Assembly: GCA_963579025.1 (NCBI GenBank)
Contig: CAUZFZ010000147.1
Location: 1 to 26,428, forward strand
DNA length: 26,428 bases
Origin: CAUZFZ01 sp963579025
GTDB lineage: Bacteria > Planctomycetota > Planctomycetia > Planctomycetales > Planctomycetaceae
Direction of reading: 5' to 3'
A program made the position numbers and the translations under genes. Positions 7,853 through 15,684 of this stretch are shown here, piece by piece; the first letter of the stretch is position 1; every line of letters starts with the position of its first letter. Below the pieces are notes generated by a model, which did no database searches, was not told the origin of the DNA, and was given only the letters and a program-made list of their open reading frames with translations.

Positions 7853-8647
7853 ATGGCCATCCGCAGTTTCCGAATACCGGTCAGTCACGGTGAAGCGATC
7901 GAAGCCGAATTGAACGCGCTTCTCAATTCGCACCGCGTCGTCAGTGTCGACCGGCATTTCGTGGCCAACGGAGAACTGTCTTTCTGGGCCTATGCCGTCG
8001 AGTACCTCGACAGCTCAGAACGGACGAAGTCGAACACGGGCAGCGTGCCGCCGACTCGCAATCGCATCGACTATCGCGAAGTCCTGACGCGAGCGGCAGA
8101 TGAGAATTTACCTGCCGCAACTCTAGCCCGACGCGCCAGTTTTGATGTTTCGCTATTTCAGTCCCGAAGGGACTAAGGCGAATAGCCACGGGTTTCAACC
8201 CGTGGAAACAGGGTTCAAACTGCACCTTGAGCCCCGGAGGGGCGACGGCAGATTGCATGTATTCGGCACGTCGCCCCTCCGGGGCTTTCAGGTCAATTTG
8301 TGTCCGTTTTCCCGGGGCTGAAGGCCCCGGGCTATTTGCCGCCGTCCCTTCGGGACTGAAACAGCGCAGCATCAATACTCGCGCGTCGGGCTAGCATTGG
8401 TAAATTCTCATCTGCCTCTCGCCTTACGCCCGCCGAATTCGAAATTTTCGCCAGACTCCGCGAGTGGCGGAAACAGATTGCCAGTTCCACAGCGAGACCG
8501 CCCAGGCTCCGGAACCGGTCGATGAAGCCTGCCCGACGCGTCACTGGCAGCCGCTTGAACATTCGGGCTCAGATGATCACTGTAACTGACAGAATCTGGA
8601 CGGAGCGGGATGGGAAGGGCGGCTCGCCTGTATCCGGATCGTCGTGA
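7853..8647 (+). pseudogene. DGR-associated HRDC-type accessory protein gene, interrupted
   Basis: The left piece (7853-8088) encodes MAIRSFRIPVSHGEAIEAEL..., continuing through HRVVSVDRHFV, the SFWAYAVEYLD segment and RIDYREVL. This is the N-terminus I recognise from small HRDC-domain proteins encoded beside DGR reverse transcriptases. The right piece resumes at 8423 in register (LTPAEFEIFARLREWRKQIA), giving the expected YREVL-TPAEF junction. Between them is a palindromic insertion with an in-frame stop at 8174-8176, so the surviving product would be a 107-aa fusion ending in element sequence. After KQIA the frame stays open to TGA 8645-8647, but the C-terminal HRDC fold itself is not recognisable, so that end has decayed or been replaced. 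It lies between the two NLR genes, downstream of copy 1's hairpins. I am confident the gene is broken; the family call rests on memory of the family, not a search. Confidence 0.7.
8089..8422. mobile_element. Palindrome-rich MITE-like insertion in the HRDC-type gene
   Basis: Terminal inverted repeats lie at 8089-8112 and 8399-8422 (24 bp, one mismatch). Imperfect inverted similarity continues inward past CTAGCCCGACGCGC and CAGTCCCGAAGGGAC to about 90 bp from each end. The core holds a perfect 18-bp stem (8230-8247 with 8269-8286) and a GGGTTTCAACCC palindrome. Flanks CTGACGC (8084-8090) and CTTACGC (8423-8429) look like an imperfect 7-bp target duplication, the first two bases of each TIR being shared with it. 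It has no coding capacity for a transposase, so it is non-autonomous if mobile. Apart from the gene remnants, 8177-8643 contains no other gene that I can support. Confidence 0.7.
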
Positions 8648-8670
8648 ACGATCAGCAGAGAGCAGCACCG

Positions 8671-11600
8671 ATGAGCGGGAACGATGAACTGGTCGACGAC
8701 CTGCGCGAGTTGATCCTCAAGCGGAAGATCACTGTGGTCGTCGGGTCGGGCGTGTCGAAAGCCACAAATTCGAAAACGCCGATGTGGGATGCACTGATCG
8801 CGTCAGGGATCGATCGTTGCGAAACGATGGGAATGTCGGCGGACTTGTGTGCCCACTTCCGTGCCGGTTTGGAACTCAAACTGATCGGGGCGCTGCTGCC
8901 GGCTGCGGAAGCCGTCCATGACAAACTCAGCGAGAACGGCGGTGGAGAGCTGACGAAATGGCTGCGGCAGGAATTCGAGCCCCTGAAGCCGAAGGACCGC
9001 TCCGTCATCGACTCACTGGCAGCGCTGGGTGCGCCGCTGGCAACGACCAATTACGACGACCTGATCGAGAAGGTCACCGACTTCGGACACGTCACGTGGC
9101 GCGATACCAATGACGCGATACGGGTCGTTCGGGGCGAAGACCGTCGTGTGCTGCACCTGCACGGGCACTGGCGGGTCCCCGAGTCAGTCGTACTTGGAAT
9201 TCGGTCGTACGGCGAGGTCGCCGCACACGGTCACACTCAGGCGGTGATGCAGGCTCTGGGCGTCACCACAAGTTTTCTATTCGTCGGCTGCGGCGAGGCT
9301 GGACTCCAGGATCCTAACTGGGGACCGTTTCTGGAGTGGCTCAGGGATCACGATGTCAAAGGACACCATGAGCATCGTCACTATCGACTTGTCAGGGAGT
9401 CTGATTGGTTCGAACCGATGGGGCGACTGTGTCCGCTGGTTTACGGTCAGAAACACAGCGACCTCGCCGCATTTCTGCGCGGCCTGATACCCGAGACGAC
9501 GCCGGATGGCGACACGCAGAACTCTGGCACAGGTCCAGGTGGGACAGGTCCGCCTGCGGACAGCGTCTCGCACTACCTGCGGCGGCTGGAAGAAAACACC
9601 GCGACGCTGGAACTGCTCGGGCTGGGACGCAGTTTGAAGGTGGAACTGCCGATCTCTGAGGCGTATGTGCCGCTACGGACCTCGCTGCAGCGAATGCTGG
9701 AAGGGCGGAAGACTGATCGCCTGCCGGGCGGGGGTGGGCTCAGAGATCCGGATGAATTCGGCGAATCTTCCACCGACATCGATCTGAACGATGTCTTCGC
9801 ACACAGAAGCGAACTGGGACTGCGGGGCGTGGTGCTGCTGGGTGAGCCGGGGTCGGGGAAGACGACCGGCGCGCGGCAGCTTGCGTGGCGACTGGCCAGT
9901 CGGGAGAAGCTGCCGCAGGATCTCGGGCTGCCGACGGGGATCACTCCCGTGCTGCTGCGGTTTCGTGAGATGAGCCGCAAGGTTCTGGCCCGGAAGAACA
10001 GAGGGCTGGAACATTTTCTGATTGAGCAGGCGCAGTGTGACGAAGCTCCCAACGGACTGGGCGATCCAGGGCCGGATTTGTGGAATGCTCCGGGCGGGCT
10101 GCTGTGGATTCTCGACGGACTGGATGAAGTCGTCGATCCGCAGGTGCGGAGCAAGGTCTCAGGCTGGATCCAGCGGGCCCTGAAGAACCGGCCGAACGAT
10201 CGGTTTCTGGTGACATGCCGGTTTCAGGGGTACTTCCGGGACGATGGTGTTCCGCTGGGGGCGTCGTTTGCCGAGTTCCATGTCCGGCCGCTGGACGACG
10301 CGCAGATCGAGCGGTTCGTCACCGAATGGTACTCGGCGGCGTATCGGCGTCTGCCGATTGCGCCGGAGACTGCGGCGGTGCGCAGCCGGGGTCTGCTGAG
10401 TGTGCTGCAGAAGCCGCGGTATCAAACGGGGCGGATGAGTGAGCTGTGCCAGAATCCGCTGCTGCTGACCATCCTGTGCATCGTGTATCACGACCAGCAG
10501 AACCTGCCCACGGAACGGGCGAAGCTGTATGCCGAGTGCATCCGCATTCTGCTGCAGCACTGGCGGCACGACCTGTACGGGAAGCCCAGTGAATCCGACG
10601 CGGACGAAGACTCGGATGCTGCGGACATCGTGACGGAATTGCCACCATTCGATGCCCAGGCCGCTCAGTCGGTGCTGGCCCGGCTGGCGTGGTGGATGCA
10701 TCAGGAACAGGGCCGGACATCGGCGCCGTTCGATGAACTGGCTGCGGAAGCTCAGGCGGGACTCGAACTGCTCTCGGCGTCCGCGGGACTGGGCCAGGAC
10801 GGTCGTGTGTTCATCGATCGTATGCGTGACGAGACGGGACTCCTGGCGATGTCCGACGATGGGCAAGCGCACTGTGGGTTTCTGCATCTGACGTTTCAGG
10901 AATACCTCGCGGCCGAGTACGCCGCGACGGAGGGCAAGGCAAAGGAACTTGCCACTCAGGCGACCGACAGTTGGTGGCGGGAGACGGCTCTGCTTTCGCT
11001 GCGGTCATCACGGCCGTACTGCGAGGACTTCTTCAGGGAACTGTTGAAAGCCGGCATTGCGGAAGACCATCCGAACCTGGCGGAACGGTGCCTGAACGAG
11101 ACCTCTCATCCCTCGTGGGACCAGTTCCTGAAAGTGCTCCGCAGCAAGCGAACGAAGCCGGACCGGTTGGCCGCGGTGCTGCGGCTGCTGCGGAGTCGGT
11201 GCCGTCAGATCCCGAAGCTCAAGGACGTGGCCAGTCCATTGATGGCGTCGAACCATCCGCAGGTGAGTTCTCTCGCTCGAGAGATCACGACACAGCGGGA
11301 TGCCGAGACCGCTCCAACGCTGGTCGCGCCGGTGCCAGCCGAGTTATCGGCCGATGCCGTTCGCGGAATCAGTCCAGAACTGGCCGACGCGGTCTGGACC
11401 GAAGCACGCACGGGTATCGCCTACGTCTGGATTCCAGCCGGGCGGTTTCTGATGGGATCGCCGGACGATGAGAAAGGCCGTTGGGACGACGAAAGCCCGC
11501 AACATGAAGTCGAGATCACGCAGCCGTTCTGGCTGGCACGCTATCCGGTCACGAACGCGCAGTACGAGAAGTACATGGAAGCCGTCGGTGGTGATATCGA

Positions 11601-12147
11601 GAAGCCGGAGCACTGGGGCGACCGTCGTTTCAATCAGCCGGAACAGCCGCTGGTGGGCGTGAGCTGGGATGACGCCGCGGCCTTTGCGAAGTGGGCCGGC
11701 GCGCGGCTGCCCACCGAGGCGGAATGGGAATACGCGTGTCGGGCCGGAACGACGACGGCTTACTGGTTCGGCGACGATGCGGAACAACTTGGCGAGTTCG
11801 CGTGGTTCGACGAGAACAGCAAACAGCAGACGCAGCCTGTCGGCGTGAAGCCGGCAAATCCGTGGGGGCTGCACGACATGCACGGCAATGTGTACGAGTG
11901 GTGCCAGGACTACTGGGTCGACAATTATCAGTCGGCGGACTCTGTCGATCCGGCCGGGCCATCGAGTGGCTCGGACCGGGTGATTCGGGGGGGCAGCTGG
12001 TCCGACTCCGCGCGGTTCTGTCGTTCTGCGTTCCGGAGCTGGGACGTGCCGTCGTTCCGGAGCAGCCTCCTGGGCTTTCGTGTTGCCGCAGTTCCGGCAA
12101 CAGGTCAGGCAGGCGGAGCCTCAGGGAAACAGGGAGCGGAGCGGTGA
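8671..12147 (+). CDS. SIR2-NACHT-FGE NLR-like defence protein (copy 2), putative DGR target
   Basis: 1158 aa from ATG 8671, where alignment with copy 1 begins (MSGNDELVDDL) after an AGAGAG stretch; GTG 8644 is an in-frame alternative. The domain order is the same as copy 1. SIR2-like: VVGSGVS, Asn127 in TTNYDDL, His164/His166 in LHLHGH. NACHT: Walker A GEPGSGKTT at 391-399 with Lys397; Walker B with Asp482, Asp485 and Glu486. Helical repeats follow, then the FGE/C-type-lectin domain from ~912 to ~1145 (YVWIPAGRFLMG, LPTEAEWEYACRAG, the DMHGNVYEWCQDY segment). By eye the copies are around 60% identical overall, highest in NACHT and the FGE body and lowest at residues 1111-1133. Copy 2 carries an acidic insert (DADEDSDAADIV) before the helical region. 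Only one Cys (RFCRS) falls where FGE enzymes have a catalytic pair, so enzyme activity is unlikely. Role inferred: NAD-depleting immune sensor with a diversified ligand surface. Confidence 0.9.
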   Translation: MSGNDELVDDLRELILKRKITVVVGSGVSKATNSKTPMWDALIASGIDRCETMGMSADLCAHFRAGLELKLIGALLPAAEAVHDKLSENGGGELTKWLRQEFEPLKPKDRSVIDSLAALGAPLATTNYDDLIEKVTDFGHVTWRDTNDAIRVVRGEDRRVLHLHGHWRVPESVVLGIRSYGEVAAHGHTQAVMQALGVTTSFLFVGCGEAGLQDPNWGPFLEWLRDHDVKGHHEHRHYRLVRESDWFEPMGRLCPLVYGQKHSDLAAFLRGLIPETTPDGDTQNSGTGPGGTGPPADSVSHYLRRLEENTATLELLGLGRSLKVELPISEAYVPLRTSLQRMLEGRKTDRLPGGGGLRDPDEFGESSTDIDLNDVFAHRSELGLRGVVLLGEPGSGKTTGARQLAWRLASREKLPQDLGLPTGITPVLLRFREMSRKVLARKNRGLEHFLIEQAQCDEAPNGLGDPGPDLWNAPGGLLWILDGLDEVVDPQVRSKVSGWIQRALKNRPNDRFLVTCRFQGYFRDDGVPLGASFAEFHVRPLDDAQIERFVTEWYSAAYRRLPIAPETAAVRSRGLLSVLQKPRYQTGRMSELCQNPLLLTILCIVYHDQQNLPTERAKLYAECIRILLQHWRHDLYGKPSESDADEDSDAADIVTELPPFDAQAAQSVLARLAWWMHQEQGRTSAPFDELAAEAQAGLELLSASAGLGQDGRVFIDRMRDETGLLAMSDDGQAHCGFLHLTFQEYLAAEYAATEGKAKELATQATDSWWRETALLSLRSSRPYCEDFFRELLKAGIAEDHPNLAERCLNETSHPSWDQFLKVLRSKRTKPDRLAAVLRLLRSRCRQIPKLKDVASPLMASNHPQVSSLAREITTQRDAETAPTLVAPVPAELSADAVRGISPELADAVWTEARTGIAYVWIPAGRFLMGSPDDEKGRWDDESPQHEVEITQPFWLARYPVTNAQYEKYMEAVGGDIEKPEHWGDRRFNQPEQPLVGVSWDDAAAFAKWAGARLPTEAEWEYACRAGTTTAYWFGDDAEQLGEFAWFDENSKQQTQPVGVKPANPWGLHDMHGNVYEWCQDYWVDNYQSADSVDPAGPSSGSDRVIRGGSWSDSARFCRSAFRSWDVPSFRSSLLGFRVAAVPATGQAGGASGKQGAER
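12001..12069 (+). other. Putative DGR variable region of NLR copy 2
   Basis: These 23 codons align without gaps to 7570-7638 in copy 1, bounded by RGGSW on the left and LGFRVAAVP on the right. Variable codons are mostly NNC (tcc, gac, ttc, agc, ctc) and encode small, acidic and aromatic residues (S, D, F, L). From 12070 the next 11 codons encode exactly the same residues as copy 1. Confidence 0.65.
12085..12104 (+). other. Candidate DGR homing block (IMH-like), copy 2
   Basis: A 20-bp block identical in DNA to 7654-7673, located immediately after the variable region and GFRV. A second shared block (AGGCGGAGCCTCA) follows at 12111-12123, matching 7677-7689. Function is inferred from position and conservation. 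Confidence 0.45.
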
Positions 12148-12175
12148 ACGGAGCACGGAACGCAGGCCCGGAGGG

Positions 12176-12331
12176 CAACGCCGTTAAGGATTTCCAGGCC
12201 CTCGTTCCCGGGCTCTGCCCGGGAACGGGCTGCTTTCGAGGCTCCGCCTCGCGGCATTGAACGTGAGGCGGAGCCTCACAATCAGTGCGTTCCAGGGCAG
12301 AGCCCTGGAACGAGAATCCTTAACGGCGTTG
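12176..12331. mobile_element. 156-bp MITE-like element with 9-bp target duplication
   Basis: Terminal inverted repeats of 17 bp (CAACGCCGTTAAGGATT) lie at 12176-12192 and 12315-12331. The direct repeat CCCGGAGGG flanks the element on both sides (12167-12175 and 12332-12340). The equivalent flank of NLR copy 1 (around 7719-7732) runs through without the element and with one copy of a similar target, so it acts as an empty site. Inside are further palindromes: GTTCCCGGGCTCTGCCCGGGAAC, and an AGGCTCCGCCTC stem mirrored at about 12265. It has no coding capacity. The inner AGGCGGAGCCTCA resembles the block at the end of the NLR genes. Confidence 0.8.
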
Positions 12332-12403
12332 CCCGGAGGGGCGCAAGGCGGAGCCGCCCCGCAGGTGCCGGAGTGGAGTGCGCAGTTCATGGCGGAGCGG
12401 CAA

Positions 12404-12433
12404 TACTGGACAAACGCCCTCATTTGTTCAGTA
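12404..12433. repeat. CCCT-loop hairpin after NLR copy 2
   Basis: 12404-12416 pairs with 12421-12433 (13 positions, one G-T pair and one C-A mismatch) around a CCCT loop at 12417-12420. It is the counterpart of 7777-7810. The right-hand side (CCCTCATTTGTTCAGTAGC) is identical in both copies, while the left side has drifted. A GGCGG-AG-CCGCC hairpin precedes it at 12347-12358, as after copy 1. From 12436 to the next gene start at 12591 I see no further feature. Confidence 0.55.
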
Positions 12434-12590
12434 GCCCCGCTGGCGGGAATGGTTGACGGATTCGCGGAAACCGACCTGGTGATGGTTTCACCACTCAACC
12501 GGATTGCCCGATACTTCAGCGAGCCCCATGGTCGGTGGGGAAAACTCACAGCCCCGAAGCGATGGGACAGGAACAGAAACGGACAACATC

Positions 12591-13958
12591 ATGCAGGACG
12601 TGATTGATTATCTGAATTCGAACCGCGACGCCGCAGTGCAGCGGCTGTCTGATCTGCTCCGTATTCCGAGTATCAGCGCTGATTCACGGTACCAGTCTGA
12701 CGTGCGGGCCGCTGCTGACTTCGTTCGCGACACGCTGCTGGACGCAGGCCTGGAAGTCACGGTTGCCGAGACCGCTGGAAATCCGATCGTCTACGCTGAG
12801 TGGCTGAAGGCCGAGGGGGCTCCGACTGCTCTGGTCTACGGACACTACGACGTGCAGCCACCCGACCCACTCGATTTGTGGACGACTCCCGCGTTCGAGC
12901 CGGACATCCGGGACGGCCGCATCTGGGCCCGCGGAGCGACCGACGACAAAGGCCAGATGCTGACGCACGTCCTGTCTGTCGCGGCATGGCTGAAAGCCAC
13001 CGGTGGACTGCCGATCAATGTGAAATTCGTCATCGAGGGCGAGGAAGAAGTTGGTAGCAACAACCTCGATACGTATCTCGCCGAGAATAGCGAGAAATTG
13101 AATTGCGACGTCGCTGTCGTCAGTGACACGGCCCAGTACGCACCTGGAATGCCCGCCGTGACGTACGGTCTCCGCGGCATTCTGGCCTGCGAAGTCACCC
13201 TGACCGGTCCGAATCGCGACTTGCACAGCGGAGTTTTTGGTGGGGCCGTCATCAATCCGGTCAACGCGCTGTGCGGTCTGATCGGCAAACTGCACGACGA
13301 ATCCGGAAGAGTCACCATACCGGGCTTCTATGACGACATCATTCCGCTGACTGCCGAAGAGCGGGCACAGTTCGCGGCTCTGCCCTTCGACGAAGCCGCC
13401 TGGCTGGCCGATCTGGGAACGGACGCGCCGTGGGGCGAGGAAGGATATTCGACCACCGAGCGACGCTGGGCGCGTCCGACTTGTGACGTGAACGGCATCT
13501 TCGGCGGCTACATCGGCGAGGGACCCAAGACAATCGTTCCGTCAAAGGCAACGGCAAAGATCACGTGCCGACTCGTACCGGATCAGGACCCGCATCAGCT
13601 CACCGAGGCATTGCGGCAGTTCCTGACCGAGAACCTGCCTCCCGGACTGACAATGGACTTCACAACACAACACGGTGGCCACCCCACCATGGCCGACCTC
13701 TCCAGTCCGTATATGGCGTCTGCCCGTTCAGCCATTGAGAAAGCGTTCGGCACGGCTCCGGTGTTGATCCGCGAAGGCGGTTCGATCCCGGTCGTGGCGA
13801 GTTTCAAAGAACTGCTGGGAGTCGACACTCTCCTGCTTGGTTGGGGCCAGAACACCGACAACCTGCACAGTCCGGATGAACATTTCGCGATCGACGATTT
13901 CCACAAAGGCACGCTCGCCAGTGCGTACCTCTGGCAGGCACTTGCGGATGGGCCGTGA
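12591..13958 (+). CDS. M20-family metallopeptidase (dipeptidase type)
   Basis: Cytosolic di-zinc M20 peptidase of the ArgE/DapE/CPG2 superfamily, 455 aa, usual for M20 dipeptidases. Visible family residues: His85 and Asp87 in YGHYDVQP; the metal-bridging Asp at 118/119 in GATDDKG; the general base within Glu151-153 of EGEEEVGS; the HSGVFGG motif in the dimerisation-domain region; the C-terminal metal-ligand region DNLHSPDEHF (His426). It probably hydrolyses dipeptides or N-acyl amino acids; the exact substrate cannot be read from sequence. The frame is open upstream to 12504, but ATG 12591 (MQDVIDYL) matches the usual M20 N-terminus. A small ORF overlaps its stop by one base. Confidence 0.93.
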   Translation: MQDVIDYLNSNRDAAVQRLSDLLRIPSISADSRYQSDVRAAADFVRDTLLDAGLEVTVAETAGNPIVYAEWLKAEGAPTALVYGHYDVQPPDPLDLWTTPAFEPDIRDGRIWARGATDDKGQMLTHVLSVAAWLKATGGLPINVKFVIEGEEEVGSNNLDTYLAENSEKLNCDVAVVSDTAQYAPGMPAVTYGLRGILACEVTLTGPNRDLHSGVFGGAVINPVNALCGLIGKLHDESGRVTIPGFYDDIIPLTAEERAQFAALPFDEAAWLADLGTDAPWGEEGYSTTERRWARPTCDVNGIFGGYIGEGPKTIVPSKATAKITCRLVPDQDPHQLTEALRQFLTENLPPGLTMDFTTQHGGHPTMADLSSPYMASARSAIEKAFGTAPVLIREGGSIPVVASFKELLGVDTLLLGWGQNTDNLHSPDEHFAIDDFHKGTLASAYLWQALADGP

Positions 13959-14185
13959 TGAAGCGACGACGCACCAACAAGTCCGTTCACAAGGCTGAAC
14001 GACTGGGACGCGAGCCAGACGGTGAATGCGACGAGGACTACCGTGCCTCACTCGCCGCGATCGAATCCGGCATCTCGGATGTCATTGCTGGTCGAACAGT
14101 GCCCATGCGTCAGTTTTTTCGCGACTTCGACCGTCGGCATCAAATTGAGAGCCCGTCCGACGATATAGAGGCTGATCGCCTCTGA
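13958..14185 (+). CDS. Small hypothetical protein, antitoxin-like
   Basis: 75 aa from ATG 13958, overlapping the TGA stop of the M20 peptidase by one base; GTG 13955 is also in frame. The basic N-terminus (MKRRRTNKSVHK) is followed by DYRASLAAIESGISDVIAGRTVPMRQFFRDF. The pattern of a residue-rich helix, ESGISDVIAGRTVPM and a short helix resembles small antitoxin-like proteins annotated in planctomycetes and cyanobacteria. No toxin gene lies next to it on the same strand, since serS follows. Translational coupling to the peptidase is likely from the overlap. Function is not established. Confidence 0.6.
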   Translation: MKRRRTNKSVHKAERLGREPDGECDEDYRASLAAIESGISDVIAGRTVPMRQFFRDFDRRHQIESPSDDIEADRL

Positions 14186-14270
14186 AGCGGTTCTTCCGAC
14201 CGTCGCGCGGACTCGATAAACTCCCCGCGCCATCAGGCTTGACCAGGGATGTTCCAGACGGTGATCGATC

Positions 14271-15551
14271 ATGCTCGACCTGCAATTTATTTGTGACAAC
14301 GCAGACCTTGTGGCTGAAAACTGCCGTAATCGCGGTGTGGATGCGGATATCAGCGCGGTCATCGAACTGCGTAAGCAACGTGGTGAGTTGCAACAGAAGG
14401 GCGACGCTCTGCGCAGCGAGCAGAAGACGACGCAGTCCGGCATCAAAGGCGCGAAGGATCAGGCCGAACGACAGACTCTGATTGACCGTGGCCGCGAGCT
14501 GCGCGAACTGGTCGCGGCTGTCGATGAAGAAGTCAGTACCGTTAAGTGCCAGCTCGATGAGTTGCTGTCGTTCATCCCGAACCTCAGTCATCCGGATGCT
14601 CCGGTCGGAAAACTCGACAAGGAGAACGTTGAGATTCGTCGTGTCGGCGAGCTGCCCCAGTTCGACTTCAAGCCGCTGGATCATGTCGAACTGGCCGAGA
14701 AGCACGACCTGATCGACTTCGAAGGCGGTGCACGTGTCGCTGGCTCAGGCTTCTATTTCCTGAAGAACGAAGCCGTGATGCTCGAGATGGCTTTGATTCA
14801 GTTCGCCCTCGAAAAACTACGTGCAGAGGGTTACACGCTGCACACCACGCCGGACCTCGCGCGACAGGAAGTACTGCAGGGAACCGGCTACAACCCGCGC
14901 GGTGACGAGACGCAGATCTACTCAATCGCCAACACAGACCTGAGCCTGGTCGCCACCGCCGAGATTCCGCTTGGCGGCCTGCTGAAAGACCAGATCGTAA
15001 ACCGCGAAGACCTGCCGTTCCGCTACGCCGGACTCTCTCACTGTTTCCGCACGGAAGCCGGAGCAGCCGGTCGAGCGACACGCGGCATCTACCGAGTGCA
15101 TCAGTTTACGAAGGTCGAGATCTTCGGATTCACGGCACCCGACTTCGAAGAGTCAAACGCGTTTCATCAGGAAATCGTGCGTCTTGAAGAGGAGATCTTT
15201 CAGGCGTTGGAGATCCCGTACCGGGTCGTCGATACCTGCACGGGAGACCTCGGCGGTCCCGCCTATCGCAAGTTTGACCTGGAAGCATGGATGCCTGGCC
15301 GGGGCGAAGCGGGTGAATTCGGCGAGGTCACATCGGCCTCGAACTGCACCGATTATCAGGCCCGGCGTCTGGGAGTCCGCACGCGCATCCCGGATAAGAA
15401 GGGCACACAGTTCGTCCACACGCTAAACGGGACGGCCATCGCGATCTGCCGCGCTCTGATCGCCCTGCTGGAAAACCATCAGCAGGCCGACGGAAGCGTC
15501 GCTATCCCCGAAGTCCTGCGAAAATGGGTCGGCCAGGACCGGATCGGCTGA
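14271..15551 (+). CDS. serS: Serine--tRNA ligase
   Basis: Class II aminoacyl-tRNA synthetase that charges tRNA-Ser with serine, 426 aa, the normal bacterial length. The N-terminal tRNA-binding coiled-coil arm spans about residues 25-105 and is rich in Glu/Arg/Lys/Gln (VIELRKQRGELQQKGDALR). The catalytic core includes FRYAGLSHCFRTEAGAAGR (motif 2, FRTEAG from residue 259) and EVTSASNCTDYQARRLGVR from about residue 352. Motif 3 is seen in HTLNGTAIAICRALIALLEN near the C-terminus. The start ATG 14271 gives the usual MLDLQFICDN N-terminus. It is a core housekeeping gene with nothing unusual. Confidence 0.97.
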   Translation: MLDLQFICDNADLVAENCRNRGVDADISAVIELRKQRGELQQKGDALRSEQKTTQSGIKGAKDQAERQTLIDRGRELRELVAAVDEEVSTVKCQLDELLSFIPNLSHPDAPVGKLDKENVEIRRVGELPQFDFKPLDHVELAEKHDLIDFEGGARVAGSGFYFLKNEAVMLEMALIQFALEKLRAEGYTLHTTPDLARQEVLQGTGYNPRGDETQIYSIANTDLSLVATAEIPLGGLLKDQIVNREDLPFRYAGLSHCFRTEAGAAGRATRGIYRVHQFTKVEIFGFTAPDFEESNAFHQEIVRLEEEIFQALEIPYRVVDTCTGDLGGPAYRKFDLEAWMPGRGEAGEFGEVTSASNCTDYQARRLGVRTRIPDKKGTQFVHTLNGTAIAICRALIALLENHQQADGSVAIPEVLRKWVGQDRIG

Positions 15552-15684
15552 GTGTCGAACGGACAGCAGCATCGATCTGAAACACTGGTTAGACCTCCAC
15601 AGGCCGAGAATCCGATCTGCCCGTGCGGTGATAACTGGTACTGTGTGCGGCTGCGTATTTCATCGCGATGAGGACGACATACTC

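Noticed and set aside
8089..8422. CRISPR-like repeat array
   Set aside because: The repeated motifs are inverted, not direct, and there is no regular spacer length.
8423..8643. Possible remnant of a DGR reverse transcriptase or template repeat
   Set aside because: I looked for the YxDD catalytic motif of RTs and for an AAC-rich copy of the variable region on both strands here and in the other intergenic stretches, and found neither.
12504..12590. Upstream extension of the M20 peptidase
   Set aside because: The extra 29 residues are unlike M20 N-termini; ATG 12591 begins at the conserved start.
15628..15684. Upstream extension of the sigma factor (frame opens at 15628)
   Set aside because: The added residues (MITGTVCGCVFHRDEDD...) do not resemble the family, and ATG 15685 has a GAGGA ahead of it.
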